DNA of 18,003 bases. Origin: Puniceicoccales bacterium (GTDB lineage Bacteria > Verrucomicrobiota > Verrucomicrobiia > Opitutales > UBA9783). A program made the position numbers and the translations under genes. Positions 16,045-18,003 of this stretch are shown here, piece after piece. The notes under the pieces are model-generated. The model saw nothing but the letters and a program-made list of their open reading frames with translations, did no database searches and was not told where the DNA came from. Location of the stretch: positions 1 through 18,003 of the forward strand of contig JAIRKR010000049.1 in the NCBI GenBank assembly GCA_031260015.1, given 5' to 3'. The first letter of the stretch is position 1. Every line of letters starts with the position of its first letter.

Positions 16045-16221
16045 AGTACATCTTTCCATTTTCTATGGAAAATTACACTCATTTATTTTTGTCAAGCCTA
16101 AAATTAATCAAAAATCTTCAATATGTTGAATATTAAGGATGTTGAGATTTAAATCAGCTCCATAGGGAGGCTTTGAGACCAACAGGTTGAAGGTCCACGG
16201 TGTACATCCTTGAATTTCCAT

Positions 16222-16872
16222 TTACGCATCGGATTGGATGGTAAAGAATTCCGGTATGATTTGGACTTCAAGGATTTTACCTTTGTATTCGTCGGGTTCG
16301 GGGGTTTGTAAGGTGAATTTCAATTGGCTAGCCATAAGAGGGCACGCATAGGTATCCAATAGGACATAATTCCTGTAGTTTAGGGGTTGAGTATAAACGT
16401 TGGATCCAAATCGAAAAGAATGGTCGTAGGCTGAATCTTCGATGTTAAAATACAGCCCGAATTTTTTGCCAACATCCGCGTCATTTGAAACGTTGAGGAT
16501 AGTTTTATCCGTAACGCTGAGAGGAGAACGCACTTTTTCTAGATCGCAAACCTGTCCTAGGGAAATCATGCACGAAGTTGAAACTTCCGTATCTGCATTT
16601 TCAAAATGGGCATTATATGCAACATTTTGTTCAATTCTGTCTTTCAATGTTTTTTGAGAAAAATCGGCAAAAATTTGGTTGGTCATGGGAAAGTCATTGA
16701 TCGTATAGGTGTATTGGATGCGAAGTGAAGATAAGAGCCAATACCATTGGGCAATGGTTTCTTTGGAAGTTACGATGTTGGGCGCAAGACCGGCTTCCGG
16801 ATTGTGTACGGGTAGGTGCGATGATACGCCGCATTCGTTTACGAAAACTCGAAAGGGAGGTAGGGTGGGCAT
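16222..16872 (-). CDS. Hypothetical protein
   Basis: 216 aa, no family recognised, no signal peptide or membrane helix. Beginning MPTLPPFRVFVNECG, it has a tryptophan-rich stretch WYWLLSSLRIQYTYT (43-57) and a beta-rich second half ending in LKFTLQTPEPDEYKGKILEVQIIPEFF. The ATG at 16872 follows TAATAT by 6 nt, with no Shine-Dalgarno site. It lies 112 nt downstream of a larger gene in the same orientation, and both share an extended-beta, structural-protein look that would fit a phage- or tail-like particle component; this is only a guess. Its + strand is strongly G-rich, like the resident right arm, which argues against recent arrival. Confidence 0.6.
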   Translation of the reverse strand: MPTLPPFRVFVNECGVSSHLPVHNPEAGLAPNIVTSKETIAQWYWLLSSLRIQYTYTINDFPMTNQIFADFSQKTLKDRIEQNVAYNAHFENADTEVSTSCMISLGQVCDLEKVRSPLSVTDKTILNVSNDADVGKKFGLYFNIEDSAYDHSFRFGSNVYTQPLNYRNYVLLDTYACPLMASQLKFTLQTPEPDEYKGKILEVQIIPEFFTIQSDA

Positions 16873-16984
16873 AAGGGAATATTAACGTTGGAGTAAAAAG
16901 TAGGTGGTTTTAAAAAAATATGTGAGAAAGATGTGCATGAGGGCTGTCCAATAAACACTGCGGAAGTTCCGTGAAACTAACCCA

Positions 16985-18003
16985 TTAGGAGGAAAAGATC
17001 CAAACTTTTTTTAGCACACCCGATTCCACAACATCGTAAGCCCGTAACTGCATTTTAACGTTTTCGGGTAACAAGCTTGCATCCAATTCGATTTGCTTGG
17101 ACCCGTCGGCAACGACGAATTTTGTGTATTGGCCCTGATCGCTTGCCGACTGCATCGTGGGTGTATGCGTTGGGAAGTAGGTGACCGTTTGCGATGCCAA
17201 CGCAATGTTAAATCGCATTTCGGGGTTATTGGAAGTGGTTCTTAGGCGATTGGCACGCATGAGTTGAATAAGATCGTTGGGCCCTAAATGTTTGGGAGCT
17301 CCAAATTTGAGTTCTAGGGTTCCCGTATCCACGTACGTGATTTCTTCTTGAATGACCGCAGCCATACGGGTCCAATCCCAAGCACCCTGTTGAAGATTGA
17401 GAACGGATCCCATATAGCTCTCTTCAATTTCCGCCTGTTGTAGTTTGAGTTGGCCTTCGTATTGCAACGTTGAAACGGCTTCGAATAAAACTTTTGCAAG
17501 CCCATTTGGGGGTAAAGTACTTCCTTTGACAAAATTACAATGGCGGTATGTCTTGGAAATGGCGTCGGTGGTACACAAGCGTAGAGAGATGAAACGATTT
17601 TTAACCGTACTGGAAGAGGTTGTGTAGTGAACGTAGGCTGAAATTGTTTCGTACTGAGCCTTACAATACATCCATGGAGCGATGGTACCTTCGATGAGTT
17701 CGTAGGGTAACGTACTGGTACGCTGGATGTTTGTAATTTGAATATGTTCGTTGGTAATAGGTTGTAGAAAAGGACAATGCTCTTTCCACCATGCCATGGA
17801 AGTTGTGTCGATGGGTTCCGTTTTAACGCGTTGTTCTTGTAAATGGGTATGAGTTCCTTCCAATTCAATGGTTAAGACCAATGCATTAAATTCTTCTCCG
17901 GTTGCATTTTGGGGGTAAGCGTCAAATGTATTTGTTTTCCAAGTGTTTTGTCCTTCCGAATGCGTGTGTTCGTATTTCAAAACCACGGCATTGACTTTTA
18001 GGT
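16985..18003 (-). CDS. Hypothetical protein, N-terminus outside window
   Basis: At least 339 codons in frame; the frame stays open through the right edge, so the true start lies beyond 18003 (GTG at 17986 is only the first internal candidate). No signal or membrane segment is visible in the part seen. Landmarks: HTHSEGQNTW near the visible N-terminus, YEGQLKLQQAEIEESYMGSVLNLQQGAWDWTRMAAVIQE, then LELKFGAPKHLGPNDLIQLMRANRLR, and a lysine/aspartate-rich beta end (VKMQLRAYDVV). The 'FGAPKHLGPNDLI' stretch resembles what I associate with phage or prophage structural proteins, but I cannot name a family. The gene next to it (16222-16872) is probably functionally linked. Confidence 0.55.
   Translation of the reverse strand, partial: LKVNAVVLKYEHTHSEGQNTWKTNTFDAYPQNATGEEFNALVLTIELEGTHTHLQEQRVKTEPIDTTSMAWWKEHCPFLQPITNEHIQITNIQRTSTLPYELIEGTIAPWMYCKAQYETISAYVHYTTSSSTVKNRFISLRLCTTDAISKTYRHCNFVKGSTLPPNGLAKVLFEAVSTLQYEGQLKLQQAEIEESYMGSVLNLQQGAWDWTRMAAVIQEEITYVDTGTLELKFGAPKHLGPNDLIQLMRANRLRTTSNNPEMRFNIALASQTVTYFPTHTPTMQSASDQGQYTKFVVADGSKQIELDASLLPENVKMQLRAYDVVESGVLKKVWIFSS

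Noticed and set aside
16090..16095. Promoter for the secreted-protein gene (TTGACA on minus strand)
   Set aside because: The -35 box is perfect, but no -10 hexamer lies at 15-19 nt; the best candidate is at 12 nt.
12814..16221. Mobile element with flanking direct repeats around the effector operon
   Set aside because: No transposase, integrase or convincing direct or inverted repeats were found at 12.8-13.0 or 16.06-16.22 kb; only the skew indicates transfer.
1..18003. CRISPR array or tandem DNA repeats
   Set aside because: No regularly spaced direct repeats were seen at the DNA level; the only periodic signal is the protein repeat at 7974-9413.

Overview
The window looks like a chromosomal piece of a Gram-negative bacterium with moderately low GC. 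Gene content fits a Verrucomicrobiota-like lineage (Opitutae/Puniceicoccales-type): an MCE protein with 'LGKLL' tail repeats in an MlaE/F/D cluster, a SufD-SufT (DUF59) pair, and type IV-type pseudopilins. This placement rests on recall of gene content, not a search, so treat it as a low-to-moderate confidence inference. A lipoprotein-like protein carrying an OTU (deubiquitinase-family) domain suggests contact with eukaryotic cells. Shine-Dalgarno sites are almost absent, and several genes have a -10-like hexamer only 5-9 nt before the start codon.

Left arm (1-7.4 kb): a gene-free 0.5 kb; glyA (minus); a divergent sufD-sufT pair closed by a strong terminator; a 0.48 kb gap; an MBL-fold hydrolase followed 2 nt later by a pseudopilin-like gene; malQ (minus), convergent with the pseudopilin; and tRNA-Gly(TCC). 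The + strand here is mostly C-rich relative to G, even inside + strand genes.

Centre (7.43-7.97 kb): a non-coding segment with three perfect DnaA boxes (TTATNCACA), an AT-rich stretch next to the strongest box, and a 10-bp inverted repeat. GC skew switches from C>G on the left to G>C on the right across this segment. I interpret it as the chromosomal replication origin.

Right arm (7.97-12.8 kb): a co-directional cluster of a secreted protein with about thirteen aromatic-Pro-Leu/Phe repeats spaced ~19 residues apart, MlaE permease, MlaF ATPase and MlaD/MCE protein, with ATGA-type overlaps, then a zeta-toxin-like P-loop kinase. The first four probably form one outer-membrane lipid-trafficking system in which the repeat protein is the unknown part.

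Accessory insert (about 12.9-16.1 kb, minus strand): a secreted protein of unknown function and a ComEC-like MBL plus OTU protease gene. The MBL domain is split between two reading frames at an 8-T run, so it is either a frameshifted effector pseudogene or expressed by -1 slippage. Base skew here is reversed relative to both flanks, consistent with late arrival or inversion.

Right end (16.2-18 kb, minus strand): two genes I do not recognise, the second running off the window. They carry the resident G-rich skew.
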